Shown in pieces: positions 39,959 through 50,266 of a stretch of DNA of 64,000 bases. This DNA comes from Burkholderiales bacterium. GTDB taxonomy: Bacteria; Pseudomonadota; Gammaproteobacteria; Burkholderiales; Casimicrobiaceae. The stretch's first letter is position 1, and each line of letters opens with the position of its first letter. The position numbers were made by a program, and so were the translations under genes. The notes below the pieces were generated by a model. The model searched no databases, was not told the DNA's origin, and saw only the letters and a list, made by a program, of their open reading frames with translations. The stretch covers positions 1 through 64,000 of the forward strand of contig JADYZP010000021.1 in NCBI GenBank assembly GCA_020853025.1, written 5' to 3'.

Positions 39959-40038
39959 GTTTCGTCTGACGAACGCGTGGCAACCGATGCCCGTGAAGCA
40001 GCGAATCCGGCGCAAGCCCAACGGCGAGGAGGGCGGAG

Positions 40039-40554
40039 GTGGCGGCAGAGGCAGTCGACGCAGCAGCCCCCCAGGGCGGCGAAGGCGTGGCGGGGGCGGC
40101 GGTACCGGTCTTCCGCGGCGTCACGCAACTGGCGCTCGATGCCAAGGGCCGGTTGGCGGTGCCCGCTCGGCATCGCGACGCACTGTCTCCAGCCGGGGAT
40201 GGCCACCTGGTGCTCACCGCCGATCCGTCGCGCTGCCTGCTCCTGTATCCGGTCGCGGCCTGGGAACCGATCCAGGCGCGGCTGATGGCGCTGTCGTCCT
40301 TCGATGAACGGATTCGCAGCCTGCAGCGCCTGCTGGTCGGCCATGCCGACGACGTCGAGATCGATGCGGCGGGGCGCATCCTCGTGCCACCGGCTTTGCG
40401 CCGTTACGCGAATCTCGACAAGCACGTCGTGCTGGTCGGGCAGGGGCGCAAGTTCGAGCTCTGGGACGACGCGGCGTGGCAACTCGCGACGGCGCAGGCG
40501 ATCGCGTTCCCGGCCGTCGGACTGCCGTCCGAGCTCGACGGTTTTTCGCTCTGA
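40039..40554 (+). CDS. mraZ: Transcriptional regulator MraZ
   Basis: A 171-residue MraZ, an AbrB-like DNA-binding protein that represses the dcw operon. Two swapped-hairpin domains are visible: FRGVTQLALDAKGRLAVPARH and its repeat VEIDAAGRILVPPALRRYA. Ordinary MraZ proteins start at about MFRGxxxLxLD and have near 150 residues; this one carries some 24 extra Ala/Gly-rich residues. The GTG at 40039 is nevertheless well supported by GAGGAGG seven bases upstream. The GTG at 40087 would remove most of the extension but lacks spacing. Its stop overlaps the rsmH start (TGATG). Confidence 0.93.
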   Translation: MAAEAVDAAAPQGGEGVAGAAVPVFRGVTQLALDAKGRLAVPARHRDALSPAGDGHLVLTADPSRCLLLYPVAAWEPIQARLMALSSFDERIRSLQRLLVGHADDVEIDAAGRILVPPALRRYANLDKHVVLVGQGRKFELWDDAAWQLATAQAIAFPAVGLPSELDGFSL

Positions 40555-41555
40555 TGGCCGATGATGTGCATGTCCCCGTCCTGCTCGACGAAGCCGTGGC
40601 GGCGCTGGCGGTCAGGCCGGACGGCACCTACATCGACGCCACCTTCGGTCGCGGGGGACACGCGCGTGCGCTGCTCGCCTTGCTTGGCCCGACCGGCCGC
40701 CTGCTGGGCATCGACCGCGACCCTGCGGCCGAATCTTCTGCGCATGCGCTCGCAGAGAGCGACCCTCGCTTCGTTTTCCGCCGCGCGTGGTTCTCGGAAT
40801 TGCCCGACGTCCACGCCGAGCTGGCGCTCGCGCCGCTCGATGGCGTGCTCCTCGATCTCGGCATCTCCTCCCCGCAGATCGACGACGCCGCGCGCGGCTT
40901 CTCTCTACGTCACGACGGCCCGCTGGACATGCGGATGGACCCCTCCCGCGGCGAGTCGGCGGCCGAATTCATTGCCCGCGCAACGGTGCGCGAATTGACG
41001 GAGGTGATCCACGACTATGGTGAAGAACGGTTTGCTCAATCGATTGCAGGAGCAATTGCGGCGGCGCGCGCGCGTGCACCCATCGTGCGCACGCGGCAGT
41101 TGCGGGAGGTCGTGGGCCAAGCCATCGGCGCGCGCACGCGGGGTGATTGGAGTCAGGATTCGGCCACGCGCACCTTCCAAGCCCTTCGGCTTTTCGTAAA
41201 CCGGGAGCTGTCCGAGTTGGCACATACGCTGCCCGCCGCAGTGCCGCTATTGCGCGCAGGAGGTCGTCTCGCCGTGATCAGCTTCCACTCGCTCGAGGAC
41301 CGCATCGTCAAGCGCTTTTTGGTACGTGCGTCGCAGCCTTTCGCCGGCGACGCGCGTGCCGCGCGGCTGCCGATCGCCACTGCGTCGCTGCCTGCGGTTC
41401 CGCTGACGCTGGTCGGCCGCGCGATCCGGCCGGGTCGCGAAGAGGTGCTGCGCAATCCGCGCGCGCGCAGCGCAGTGCTGCGCGTCGCGCAGCGCACCGC
41501 CGACCCGCTGCCCGCCGACTGGCCGCACGGTTACGTAGACGCGGAGGCCGCGTGA
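40554..41555 (+). CDS. rsmH: 16S rRNA (cytosine1402-N4)-methyltransferase
   Basis: A 333-residue S-adenosylmethionine-dependent methyltransferase (RsmH, formerly MraW). HVPVLLDEAV opens the protein, the SAM-binding motif is YIDATFGRGGHARALL, and LDLGISSPQIDDAARGFS and GRLAVISFHSLEDRIVKRFL are signatures. It starts at the ATG overlapping the mraZ stop, and its own stop overlaps the ftsL GTG. Its place second in the dcw cluster is the standard one. Confidence 0.96.
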   Translation: MADDVHVPVLLDEAVAALAVRPDGTYIDATFGRGGHARALLALLGPTGRLLGIDRDPAAESSAHALAESDPRFVFRRAWFSELPDVHAELALAPLDGVLLDLGISSPQIDDAARGFSLRHDGPLDMRMDPSRGESAAEFIARATVRELTEVIHDYGEERFAQSIAGAIAAARARAPIVRTRQLREVVGQAIGARTRGDWSQDSATRTFQALRLFVNRELSELAHTLPAAVPLLRAGGRLAVISFHSLEDRIVKRFLVRASQPFAGDARAARLPIATASLPAVPLTLVGRAIRPGREEVLRNPRARSAVLRVAQRTADPLPADWPHGYVDAEAA

Positions 41556-41836
41556 CGCGCGTCAACCTGCTGCTGCTCGCCGTACTCGTCGCCTGCGCGT
41601 TGTCGCTGGTGACGTCGCGGCACCAGGCGCGGCGTCTGTTCGTCGAGCTCGAGCGCGCGCAAGGCGTTGCACGCGGCTTTGAAACTGAGTATGGCCAGCT
41701 GCAGCTCGAGCAGTCGACCTGGGGCATGCCCGCAAGGGTCGAAAAGATCGCCCGCGAGCAGCTGCGGATGCAGCTCCCGACGTCGGCACGCACCGAAGTC
41801 GTCGCGCTGCCGGCAGCACCGGAGGCGACGCGTTGA
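41552..41836 (+). CDS. ftsL: Cell division protein FtsL
   Basis: A 94-residue bitopic division protein. A short cytoplasmic start leads into one membrane helix (LLLLAVLVACALSLVTS, about residues 6-22), followed by a heptad-like coiled coil through QARRLFVELERAQGVARGFE. It forms the FtsQLB complex that activates FtsWI at the septum. GTG at 41552 overlaps the rsmH stop; the end overlaps the ftsI start. Sequence is weakly conserved in this family, so the call rests on position, length and topology. Confidence 0.88.
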   Translation: MTRVNLLLLAVLVACALSLVTSRHQARRLFVELERAQGVARGFETEYGQLQLEQSTWGMPARVEKIAREQLRMQLPTSARTEVVALPAAPEATR

Positions 41837-43587
41837 AGCCCACCGCACACGCGCTGCGCGGCCCCGCGTTGCGCAAGGACGCCGCGGCGGTGCTGGTGCT
41901 GCCGCGGCTGCGCGCGCCGGTGGTCTTCGGCGCACTCGCGCTGCTCTTCGTTTCGCTCATCGTGCGCTCCGTCTACCTGCAGTGGATCGATAACGAGTTC
42001 CTGCAGTCGCAGGGCAGTGCACGCCACTCGCGCGACCTCGAGGTGCCCGCGCATCGTGGCCGTATTGTCGACCGCTCCGGCGAGGCGCTCGCGGTGTCGA
42101 CGCCGGTCAAGTCGCTGTGGGCGTTTCCCGACAAGTTCGAGTCCACGCCCGAGCAACTCGCGGCGCTTGCGAAGATCCTCGATACGACTCCGCAGCGAAT
42201 CAAGGCACGGCTGGACGCCAACGAGGATTTCGCGTTCCTCGCAAGACAGATTGCGCCGGAGACGTCCGCGCGCGCGATGGCGCTGTCGATCCACGGGTTG
42301 CACGACCAGAACGAGTACCGCCGCTACTACCCGGGCGGCGAGGTGACCGCGCATATCGTTGGTTTCACCGGCGATCACGATGCCGGACAGGAAGGCATCG
42401 AACTCGCGCAGCAGCAATGGCTTGCCGGTGTGCCCGGCAGCAGGCGCGTCATCATCAATCGCCGCAGCGAGGCGGTCGAAGACGTCGCCGCGATTCGTGC
42501 GCCGCAGGCGGGGCGGGATCTTGCGTTGTCGATCGATGCGCGGTTGCAATACCTGGCCTTCCGCGAACTCAAGGCCGCGGTCGACAAGCACAAGGCGAAG
42601 GCCGGAGGCCTCGTGATTCTCGACGTCGCGACCGGAGAAATCCTGGCGCTGGCGAACTGGCCGACGTACAACCCCAACCGCCGCGACAAGGTGGCACGCG
42701 ACCGGATGCGCAACCGCGCGCTGACCGACGTCTTCGAGCCGGGCTCGACCCTGAAGCCCTTCACGATCGCCGCAGCCCTCGACGCCGGACGCATTCGTCC
42801 GGAAACGGTCATCCAGACGGCGCCGGGTACGATGACCATCGGTTCGGCGACGATTCACGACGCGCATGCGGAAGGCGCGCTCACCGTCGAGCAGGTAATC
42901 CAGAAATCGTCGAACGTGGGTGCGGCGAAGATCGCGCTCGGGCTGCCGCGGGAAACGATGTGGCAGATGTTCTCCGAGTCCGGTTTCGGCGCGTCGCCGC
43001 AGACCGGTTATCCGGGCGAAGTGGCCGGGCGGCTGCGCCCGGCGAAGTCGTGGCGGCCGATCGAGCAGGCGACGATGGCCTACGGCCACGGCATCTCGGT
43101 CAATCTCGTACAATTGGCGCGCGCGTACACGATCTTCGCCACCGACGGTGAACTGAAGCCGGCGACTCTGTTCCTGACCGACGGACACGTTGCCGGCCGT
43201 CCGGTGTTGAAGCCACAGACCGCACGCGCGGTGCGGCGGATGCTCGAGCTGGTGACGCAACCGGGCGGTACCGCGCCGCGTGCGCAGGTGGTCGGCTACC
43301 GCGTCGCCGGCAAGACCGGCACCGCGCACAAGCTCGAAGGACGCGGCTACACCAACAGGTACGTGTCGTCATTCGTCGGCTTCGCGCCGGCGTCGCATCC
43401 GCGGCTCGTCGTCGCCGTGATGATCGACGAGCCGACCGCCGGAGGGCATTACGGCGGTATCGTCGCGGCGCCCGTGTTCTCGAATGTTACCGGGGGGGCG
43501 CTGCGCATGCTCGGCGTGCCCACCGACGCGCCGATCGACAACGTCGTCCTGCCGCCGGATGGCGGCGAGATCGACGAGGAAACGTGA
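41833..43587 (+). CDS. ftsI: Peptidoglycan D,D-transpeptidase FtsI (PBP3)
   Basis: A 584-residue class B penicillin-binding protein specific to the septum. A membrane anchor (VVFGALALLFVSLIVRSVYL) lies near residues 30-49. The pedestal region contains the conserved RGRIVDRSGE. The transpeptidase motifs are STLK (S305-K308), SSN (about 359-361) and KTGT (about 487-490). The only start before the anchor that fits is TTG at 41833, overlapping the ftsL stop as TTGA. It partners with FtsW, encoded further down the same operon. Confidence 0.96.
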   Translation: MKPTAHALRGPALRKDAAAVLVLPRLRAPVVFGALALLFVSLIVRSVYLQWIDNEFLQSQGSARHSRDLEVPAHRGRIVDRSGEALAVSTPVKSLWAFPDKFESTPEQLAALAKILDTTPQRIKARLDANEDFAFLARQIAPETSARAMALSIHGLHDQNEYRRYYPGGEVTAHIVGFTGDHDAGQEGIELAQQQWLAGVPGSRRVIINRRSEAVEDVAAIRAPQAGRDLALSIDARLQYLAFRELKAAVDKHKAKAGGLVILDVATGEILALANWPTYNPNRRDKVARDRMRNRALTDVFEPGSTLKPFTIAAALDAGRIRPETVIQTAPGTMTIGSATIHDAHAEGALTVEQVIQKSSNVGAAKIALGLPRETMWQMFSESGFGASPQTGYPGEVAGRLRPAKSWRPIEQATMAYGHGISVNLVQLARAYTIFATDGELKPATLFLTDGHVAGRPVLKPQTARAVRRMLELVTQPGGTAPRAQVVGYRVAGKTGTAHKLEGRGYTNRYVSSFVGFAPASHPRLVVAVMIDEPTAGGHYGGIVAAPVFSNVTGGALRMLGVPTDAPIDNVVLPPDGGEIDEET

Positions 43588-45074
43588 GCAGGACTTCCAT
43601 GGCGCCGCAGAATACCATCGACGTTCCCGCGCTGCTGGCGCGACTGGGCGTGTTTCCGCAGCGGATCACCGCAGACAGCCGCCGTGTCGAACCCGGCGTC
43701 GCCTTCGCCGCGTACCCGGGTCACGCCACCGACGGCCGTCGCTTCGTGCCCGACGCGATCATGCGCGGCGCCAGTGCCGTGCTGTGGGAGGCGCACGGCT
43801 TTGGTTGGGACGCGCAGTGGACGACGCCGAATCTTGCCGTCGAGGGCCTGCAGCAGCGGCTGGGCACTATCGCCGACTTCATCTACGGCAGTCCGTCGCA
43901 GCGGCTGTGGATGGTCGGTGTGACCGGCACCAACGGCAAGACGTCGTGCGCGCACTGGATCGCGCAGGCCTTCGCCGCCTGCGGCAGGACTTCGGCGCTG
44001 CTCGGCACGCTCGGCAACGGCATCGTCGGCGCGCTGGCGCCCGCGGCGCAGACGACGCCGGACGTCACGGCCCTCCACGAACTCCTGCACCAGTTCGAAG
44101 CGGCCGGCGCGCGTACGGTGGCGATGGAGGTGTCGTCGCACGGACTCGACCAGGGGCGAATCAACGGCATCAAGCTCGACGTCGCGCTGTTCACCAACCT
44201 GACGCGCGATCATCTCGATTACCACGCAACGATGGCGGCCTACGGCGCGGCGAAGGCAAAGCTCTTCACCTGGCCGGGGCTGCGCACGGCGGTCATCAAC
44301 GCCGACGACCCGTTTGGCCAGAGTCTGATCGACGCCGCGCGCGCGCGCGGGCAGCGCCTGTTGACCTACGGTATGGCGGGCGCCGACATCGTCGCGACGT
44401 CGGTGGCCATCGACCGCCGCGGCATCGTGCTCGACGTCGCCACACCCTGGGGCCGCGCGACGATCGAGTCGAACCTGGTCGGCGCCTTCAATGCGCAGAA
44501 CCTGCTGGGCGTGCTGGGCGTGCTGTTGGCGAGCGACGTGGCGCTCAGCGACGCAGTGACCGCACTGGAAGATCTCAGCGCACCGCCCGGACGCATGCAA
44601 CGCTTCGGCGGCGACGGCAAGCCACTGGTCGTCGTCGACTATGCGCACACGCCTGATGCACTCGAGAAATCGCTGCAGGCAGTGAAGCTCGTAGTTGCCG
44701 AAGGCGGCGACCTGGTCTGCGTCTTCGGCTGCGGCGGCGACCGCGACCCGGGAAAGCGGCCGCAGATGGGTGAGGTCGCCGCGCGGCTGGCCAATCGCAT
44801 CGTCGTCACCAGCGATAATCCGCGTGGCGAGGATCCGGCGGCGATCGCGAATGCGATCGTCCACGGCATCCACGAGACCGGGCATCGCCGGTGGTCGATC
44901 GAGGTCGACCGGAGCGCGGCGATCGCCGACGCAGTCACCGCGGCGCGCTACGGCGACGTCGTGCTGATTGCCGGCAAGGGTCACGAGTCCTACCAGGAAG
45001 TGCAGGGCGTTCGCACGCCGTTCTCGGATGCCGAGCACGCCCATGCCGCGCTCGCGGCGTGGAGCGGCGCATGA
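43584..45074 (+). CDS. murE: UDP-MurNAc-tripeptide synthetase MurE (diaminopimelate-adding)
   Basis: A 496-residue Mur ligase adding the third amino acid of the stem peptide. The ATP loop is VTGTNGKTSCAHW. EVSSHGLDQGR and the signature SDNPRGEDP near residue 413 indicate meso-diaminopimelate rather than lysine specificity. GTG at 43584 overlaps the ftsI stop; an in-frame ATG at 43599 is the alternative and also has a purine-rich site. The stop overlaps murF. Confidence 0.96.
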   Translation: MSRTSMAPQNTIDVPALLARLGVFPQRITADSRRVEPGVAFAAYPGHATDGRRFVPDAIMRGASAVLWEAHGFGWDAQWTTPNLAVEGLQQRLGTIADFIYGSPSQRLWMVGVTGTNGKTSCAHWIAQAFAACGRTSALLGTLGNGIVGALAPAAQTTPDVTALHELLHQFEAAGARTVAMEVSSHGLDQGRINGIKLDVALFTNLTRDHLDYHATMAAYGAAKAKLFTWPGLRTAVINADDPFGQSLIDAARARGQRLLTYGMAGADIVATSVAIDRRGIVLDVATPWGRATIESNLVGAFNAQNLLGVLGVLLASDVALSDAVTALEDLSAPPGRMQRFGGDGKPLVVVDYAHTPDALEKSLQAVKLVVAEGGDLVCVFGCGGDRDPGKRPQMGEVAARLANRIVVTSDNPRGEDPAAIANAIVHGIHETGHRRWSIEVDRSAAIADAVTAARYGDVVLIAGKGHESYQEVQGVRTPFSDAEHAHAALAAWSGA

Positions 45075-46444
45075 TGGACACGGCCACCGCCGCGCGCGCA
45101 GTCGCCGGCCGCATCGTTGGCGCCAACGTGCGTTTCCTGCGCGTGACGACCGACAGCCGCGCACTGCTCGAAGGCGACCTCTTCGTCGCGCTGAAGGGCG
45201 AGCGCTACGACGGGCACGACTTCGTGCCGTCGGCGTTCGAACGCGGCGCTGCCGCGGCGTTGGTCGCCGAAGCGCGTGCGCCGACACTTGCCGGGACGTT
45301 GATCACCGTGCCGGATCCACTGGCCGCGCTCGCGCGGCTGGCCGAGCACTGGCGCGCGCGGTTCACGCTGTCGCTGGCGGTCATCGTCGGCAGCAACGGC
45401 AAGACGACGGTCAAGGAGATGCTCGCGGCGATTCTGCGCGCGCAATTCGGCGCCGGCGCGGTGCTCGCCACGCAGGGCAACCTGAACAACGCGATCGGCA
45501 TGCCGCTGACGTTGTTGCGCCTGTCCGGCGCGCACCGCGCCGCGGTGATCGAGATCGGCATGAACCACCGCGGCGAGACGCGCGAGCTCGCCGCCATCGC
45601 GCATCCGGGAATCGTCGTCGTCAACCACGCGCAGCGCGAACACCAGGAATTCATGGCGGGAGTCGCCGAGGTCGCGGCCGAGCACGCCGATGCCATCGCG
45701 GCGCTGCCGCGCGACGGTGTCGCGGTGATCAACGCCGACGATGCGCACGCCGACCTCTGGCGTCGCGCAGCCGCTGCGGCGGGTGCGCGGGTGATCGCCT
45801 TCGGAGTCGAAGCCGATGCCGACGTGCATGCGCGCGCGAGCATCAAGGCCGAAGGCAGCGACGTCGAGTTCGCGACGCCCGCCGGTGCGGCGCATGTGAC
45901 ACTGGCGGTTCCCGGCCGGCACATGGTGGCCAATGCCGCCGCAGCGGCAGCCGCGGCGCTGGCCGCCGGCGTCGGCTTGCCCGCGGTCGTCGCGGGTCTT
46001 TGCGGATTTGCCGGCGTACCGGGCAGGCTGGTCGTGGCGCACACCGCGTCCGGCGCGCGGGTGCTCGACGACACCTACAACGCGAATCCTGATTCGATGC
46101 GGGCGGCGATCGACGTGCTCGCCGCGACGCCGGGAACGCGCTTGCTGGTGATGGGCGATATGGGCGAGGTCGGCGCGCAGGGCCCCGCCTTCCACCGCGA
46201 AATCGGGACGTATGCGCGCGAGTGCGGCGTCGCCCGCCTGTACGCGATCGGCGAGCTTGCCCGCGAATCGGTGACCGCCTTCGGCGCCGGCGCCACGCAT
46301 TTCGACAGCGCGCAGCGGCTCATCGAGGCGCTGCTGCGCGACGCGCAGCCGGGTGTCGCGATGCTGGTGAAGGGATCGCGATTCATGCGGATGGAACGTG
46401 TCGTCGCCGCGCTCACCGGCCGTCCCGCCGCCGGAGTGCACTGA
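45071..46444 (+). CDS. murF: UDP-MurNAc-tripeptide:D-Ala-D-Ala ligase MurF
   Basis: A 457-residue Mur ligase adding D-Ala-D-Ala to the tripeptide precursor. The ATP loop is [26 protein letters not shown] and [16 protein letters not shown] are family hallmarks. The ATG at 45071 overlaps the murE stop, and the end overlaps the mraY ATG as TGATG. The longer open frame upstream lies inside murE and is not coding. Confidence 0.96.
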   Translation: MMDTATAARAVAGRIVGANVRFLRVTTDSRALLEGDLFVALKGERYDGHDFVPSAFERGAAAALVAEARAPTLAGTLITVPDPLAALARLAEHWRARFTLSLAVIVGSNGKTTVKEMLAAILRAQFGAGAVLATQGNLNNAIGMPLTLLRLSGAHRAAVIEIGMNHRGETRELAAIAHPGIVVVNHAQREHQEFMAGVAEVAAEHADAIAALPRDGVAVINADDAHADLWRRAAAAAGARVIAFGVEADADVHARASIKAEGSDVEFATPAGAAHVTLAVPGRHMVANAAAAAAAALAAGVGLPAVVAGLCGFAGVPGRLVVAHTASGARVLDDTYNANPDSMRAAIDVLAATPGTRLLVMGDMGEVGAQGPAFHREIGTYARECGVARLYAIGELARESVTAFGAGATHFDSAQRLIEALLRDAQPGVAMLVKGSRFMRMERVVAALTGRPAAGVH

Positions 46445-47595
46445 TGCTGCTGCTTGCCTCCGAATGGCTGGAGCAGTACGCGCGTGCGTTCAACGTGTTC
46501 AACTACATCACGTTGCGCACGGTGCTGGCGACGATGACGGCGCTGGTCATCTCGTTCCTCGTGGGTCCGCGGATGATCGACTGGCTGACGCGGATGAAAA
46601 TCGGCCAGTCGGTGCGTGACGACGGCCCGCAGACGCATCTCGCCAAGGCCGGCACGCCGACGATGGGGGGTGCGCTGATCCTGGTGTCGATCGTCGTCAC
46701 CACGCTGCTCTGGGGCAACCTCGGCAATCGTTTTGTCTGGGTGGTGCTGCTGGTCACGTTGGGCTTCGGTGCGGTCGGCTGGATCGACGACTGGCGCAAG
46801 GTCGTCTACCGCAATCCGAAGGGACTGTCGGTACGCGCGAAACTGTTCTGGCAGTCGGCGATCGCGCTCGTCGCGTCGATCTACCTCGTGTTCTCGATCT
46901 CGGCACCCGACAACACGCAATTTCTGCGCCTGTTCTCCGACTGGGTGCAAGGCGGCTTCAACGTCGACCTGTCGCCGAAGGCGGACCTTATCGTTCCGTT
47001 TTTCAAGTCGGTGTCGTATCCGCTGGGAATCTGGGGCTTCATCGCGCTTTCCTATTTCGTCATCGTCGGCACCAGCAACGCGGTGAACCTGACCGACGGC
47101 CTGGACGGGCTCGCGATCATGCCGACGGTGATGGTCGGCGGCGCGCTCGGCATCTTCGCCTACGCGATCGGCAACGCGATCTTCGCGCGCTACCTGGGCT
47201 TTCCGCACATTCCCGGCGCCGGCGAGCTGGCGGTGATCTGTGGCGCCATCGCCGGTGCGGGCCTGGGTTTCCTGTGGTTCAACGCCTATCCGGCCGACGT
47301 CTTCATGGGCGACGTCGGCGCGCTGGCGCTCGGCGCGTCGCTCGGCACCATCGCGGTCATCGTCCGGCAGGAGATCGTGCTGTTCATCATGGGTGGCGTA
47401 TTCGTCGTCGAGACGCTGTCGGTGATGATCCAGGTGATCTCGTTCAAGACGCGCGGCAAGCGCGTGTTCCGCATGGCGCCGATTCATCATCACTTCGAGT
47501 TGAAGGGGTGGAAGGAGAACCAAGTCGTGGTCCGCTTCTGGATTATCACCATGCTGCTGGTGCTGTTCGGCCTGTCGACGTTGAAGCTGCGCTGA
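46444..47595 (+). CDS. mraY: Phospho-MurNAc-pentapeptide transferase MraY
   Basis: A 383-residue integral membrane enzyme that transfers phospho-MurNAc-pentapeptide to undecaprenyl phosphate, making lipid I. About ten membrane helices are visible. Conserved cytoplasmic loops include [24 protein letters not shown], and [13 protein letters not shown] with the catalytic aspartates; [14 protein letters not shown] near the C-terminus is the family signature. It starts on the murF stop and lies 2 bases before murD. Confidence 0.97.
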   Translation: MLLLASEWLEQYARAFNVFNYITLRTVLATMTALVISFLVGPRMIDWLTRMKIGQSVRDDGPQTHLAKAGTPTMGGALILVSIVVTTLLWGNLGNRFVWVVLLVTLGFGAVGWIDDWRKVVYRNPKGLSVRAKLFWQSAIALVASIYLVFSISAPDNTQFLRLFSDWVQGGFNVDLSPKADLIVPFFKSVSYPLGIWGFIALSYFVIVGTSNAVNLTDGLDGLAIMPTVMVGGALGIFAYAIGNAIFARYLGFPHIPGAGELAVICGAIAGAGLGFLWFNAYPADVFMGDVGALALGASLGTIAVIVRQEIVLFIMGGVFVVETLSVMIQVISFKTRGKRVFRMAPIHHHFELKGWKENQVVVRFWIITMLLVLFGLSTLKLR

Positions 47596-47597
47596 TC

Positions 47598-48986
47598 ATG
47601 CGTTACGAAAACCGCAATGCCGTCGTACTGGGCCTGGGCAAGACCGGGCTCTCGCTCGCCCGCTACCTGGCGCGCGAGGGCGCGCGGGTGCGCGTTGCCG
47701 ACTCGCGGGCACAGCCGCCCAATGCCGCGCTGCTCGCGCAAATGCTGCCCGCGGTCCCGCTGGCGGCGGGTCCGGTGACCGACGCCACGCTGGCCGGCGC
47801 GGACCTGATCGCGATCAGCCCCGGGGTGCCGAAGTCGGACCCGGCGGTCGTTGCGGCGGTGGCACGCGGCGCCGAGCTGGTCGGCGACGTCGAGCTCTTC
47901 GCACGCACGCTGCCGTCCGGTCCGAAGGTGCTGGCGATCACCGGCAGCAACGGCAAGACGACGGTGACCGCGTTGACGGGAACGCTGTGCCGCGCGGCGG
48001 GTCTTGCCACCGAAGTCGCCGGCAACATCGGTTCCGCCGTGCTCGACGTGCTTGAACTCTACCCCGGCGGCGGAGGTACCAAGCCGTGGCCGGACGTGTT
48101 CGTGCTGGAGTTGTCGAGCTTCCAGCTGGAGACGACCAGGTCGCTGTCACCCGCCGCCGCCGCGGTGCTCAACGTCACCGAGAATCATCTCGACCGTTAC
48201 GCGGGCATGGACGAGTACGGCGCCGCCAAGGCACGCATTTTCGCCGGTGCCGGGATCCAGGTCGTCAATCGTGACGACCCCCGCTCGTACGCGATGCGCA
48301 TTCCCGGCCGCACCACCGAGTCGTTCGGCGTCGGCGTGCCTTCGGCCGAGGGCGAATGGGGGCTGGTGCGCTTCGACGGCGCTACCTGGCTCGCGCATGG
48401 CGGCGGACTGCTGCTGCCGACCACGTCACTGTCGCTGGTGGGTCGCCACAATGCGCTCAATGCGCTGGCGGCGCTGGCGCTGGTATCGACGATCGCGCGC
48501 ATCGACCGCAGCGTGCTCGACGCGCTGAAAACTTTCGAAGGCCTGCCGCACCGGATGCAGCGGATCACCGAAGCGGGGCGCGTCGTCTACATCGACGATT
48601 CGAAGGCGACGACCGTGGTCGCCACACAAGCGGCGCTCGACGGTATCGAGCGTGCGGCGGTGCTGATCGCCGGCGGTGACGGCAAAGGTCAGGACTTCCG
48701 TCCGCTGCGCGCTGCGGTGGATGCCGACTGCCGGGCCGTGCTGCTGATCGGGCGTGACGCACCGTTGCTCGCGCGCGCGCTCGAAGGAACGCCAGCGCAT
48801 GTCGAGACGGTCGGCACGCTGGACGCGGCCGTCGATCGTGCGATCACGCTGGCCGAGCCCGGCGATGCGGTGCTGCTGTCGCCGGCCTGCGCGAGCCTCG
48901 ACCAGTTCGGCAGTTACATCGAGCGCGGCCAGCGCTTCGCCGAATTGGTGCAGGTGCGGCTGAAGGAGCGAAAGGCGAATGCGTAG
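47598..48986 (+). CDS. murD: UDP-MurNAc-L-alanine:D-glutamate ligase MurD
   Basis: A 462-residue Mur ligase. The N-terminal Rossmann-like domain reads [16 protein letters not shown]. The ATP loop is [14 protein letters not shown], followed by [10 protein letters not shown] and [11 protein letters not shown]. The C-terminal domain begins near GLPHRMQ and contains [11 protein letters not shown], typical of MurD. The ATG at 47598 follows the mraY stop by 2 bases. Its last 8 bases overlap ftsW. Confidence 0.96.
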   Translation: MRYENRNAVVLGLGKTGLSLARYLAREGARVRVADSRAQPPNAALLAQMLPAVPLAAGPVTDATLAGADLIAISPGVPKSDPAVVAAVARGAELVGDVELFARTLPSGPKVLAITGSNGKTTVTALTGTLCRAAGLATEVAGNIGSAVLDVLELYPGGGGTKPWPDVFVLELSSFQLETTRSLSPAAAAVLNVTENHLDRYAGMDEYGAAKARIFAGAGIQVVNRDDPRSYAMRIPGRTTESFGVGVPSAEGEWGLVRFDGATWLAHGGGLLLPTTSLSLVGRHNALNALAALALVSTIARIDRSVLDALKTFEGLPHRMQRITEAGRVVYIDDSKATTVVATQAALDGIERAAVLIAGGDGKGQDFRPLRAAVDADCRAVLLIGRDAPLLARALEGTPAHVETVGTLDAAVDRAITLAEPGDAVLLSPACASLDQFGSYIERGQRFAELVQVRLKERKANA

Positions 48987-50262
48987 GAGCCTCACTGCAC
49001 ACGCGGCCGCGGGCACGCGCGGCCGGTTGACGACGACCGGCAACGCGAAGCCGGCAGCCGCCGGAAGCGGTCTGTCGCGCGGAGCCGGAATCGACCGTGG
49101 CGAAACGCGGACGATGGCGGCCCACGACGCGTCGCTGGCGTGGACCACGCTGCTGCTGCTCGCCTTCGGTCTGGTGATGGTCTACTCGTCGTCGATCGCG
49201 ATGGCCGAGGCCTCCGCGAACACCGGGCAGCGTGCATGGTACTTCCTGGCGCGCCACGCGACATTCGTCGCCGCTGGACTCGTCGCCGCAGTGATCGCGT
49301 TCCAGGTCCCGATACGTGCGTGGCAGAGGTTGGCGCCGTGGTTGTTCATCGCGGGCGGCGTGCTGCTGATCCTGGTGCTGGTGCCGGGCATCGGTCGCTC
49401 GGTCAACGGTTCGCGCCGCTGGCTTTCGCTGGTGATCGTCAACGTGCAGCCGTCGGAGTTCATGAAGCTCGCGGTCGTGCTTTACGCAGCGAGCTACGCG
49501 GTGCGCCGTGCCGCGTTCCTGCACGCCGAGCAGCCGCTGCGGCAGACGCTGCTTCGCGGCTTTGCCCCGCTGTTCGCCGTGATGGTCGTCATCGGCGGTC
49601 TCTTGCTGCTGGAGCCCGATTTCGGCGCCTTCGTCGTCATTGTCGCGATCGCCTTTGGCATCCTGTTTCTGGGCGGCCTCGACTGGCGGCTCTTCGGTGG
49701 ACTCGCACTGCTGTTGCCGGTGGCGCTCGCCGGCATCCTGGTCGCCGCACCGTACCGGATGCAGCGGCTCACCGCGTTCCTCGATCCCTGGTCGGATCCG
49801 CTTGGCAAGGGTTATCAGCTTTCGCACTCGCTGATCGCCTTTGGCCGCGGTGAGTGGGCGGGCGTCGGTTTGGGTGCCAGCGTCGAGAAGCTTTTGTTCC
49901 TGCCCGAGGCACATACCGATTTCCTGCTCGCCGTGATCGCCGAGGAACTGGGTTTCGCCGGCGTGCTGGTCGTCATCGTATTGTTCATGTGGCTTCTGTA
50001 TCGGTGCTACGCGATCGGCCGGCAGGCGGCGCGTCTCGAACGTCCCTTCGCCGCGCTGGTCGCGCAGGGAGTCGGTGTCTGGATCGGTGTTCAGGCGTTC
50101 ATCAACATCGGCGTCAACATGGGTGTGCTGCCGACCAAGGGCCTGACGCTGCCGCTGCTGTCCTTCGGCGGCAGCGGCATCGTCGCCAATTGCATCGCCG
50201 TCGCGATCGTGCTGCGGATCGACTTCGAAAACCGCCGGCTGCTGCGCGGCTTCACCGTATGA
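48979..50262 (+). CDS. ftsW: Lipid II polymerase FtsW
   Basis: A 427-residue SEDS-family glycosyltransferase for septal peptidoglycan, working with FtsI. An unusually long charged/Ala-rich cytoplasmic leader of about 50 residues precedes ten membrane helices; an in-frame ATG ([12 protein letters not shown]) close to the first helix could be the true start. SEDS signatures include [34 protein letters not shown] and [12 protein letters not shown]. The first ATG overlaps the murD stop region, which fits the pattern of the operon. Confidence 0.95.
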   Translation: MRRSLTAHAAAGTRGRLTTTGNAKPAAAGSGLSRGAGIDRGETRTMAAHDASLAWTTLLLLAFGLVMVYSSSIAMAEASANTGQRAWYFLARHATFVAAGLVAAVIAFQVPIRAWQRLAPWLFIAGGVLLILVLVPGIGRSVNGSRRWLSLVIVNVQPSEFMKLAVVLYAASYAVRRAAFLHAEQPLRQTLLRGFAPLFAVMVVIGGLLLLEPDFGAFVVIVAIAFGILFLGGLDWRLFGGLALLLPVALAGILVAAPYRMQRLTAFLDPWSDPLGKGYQLSHSLIAFGRGEWAGVGLGASVEKLLFLPEAHTDFLLAVIAEELGFAGVLVVIVLFMWLLYRCYAIGRQAARLERPFAALVAQGVGVWIGVQAFINIGVNMGVLPTKGLTLPLLSFGGSGIVANCIAVAIVLRIDFENRRLLRGFTV

Positions 50263-50266
50263 CCGT

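Larger units (their letters stand above)
39471..40038. other. Intergenic region between the tam unit and the mra/dcw operon
   Basis: About 570 bases without a convincing gene. The left part holds the upstream region of the leftward lipoprotein-tamA-tamB unit, in which I see no clear promoter. An AT-rich patch lies at about 39,775-39,900, conspicuous in this GC-rich DNA, with a small GTCT...AGAC inverted repeat near 39,823-39,839. The right part holds the mraZ promoter and operator. A long leftward open frame (39,651 to about 39,960) crosses the patch but has no good start. Confidence 0.6.

Noticed and set aside
39651..39960. Leftward open frame with protein-like composition (segments such as LASISQQWLFCLINRD)
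   Set aside because: It has no suitable start codon or ribosome site, crosses the mraZ promoter and operator, and its composition is explained by the local AT-richness. Kept only as part of the AT-rich island note.
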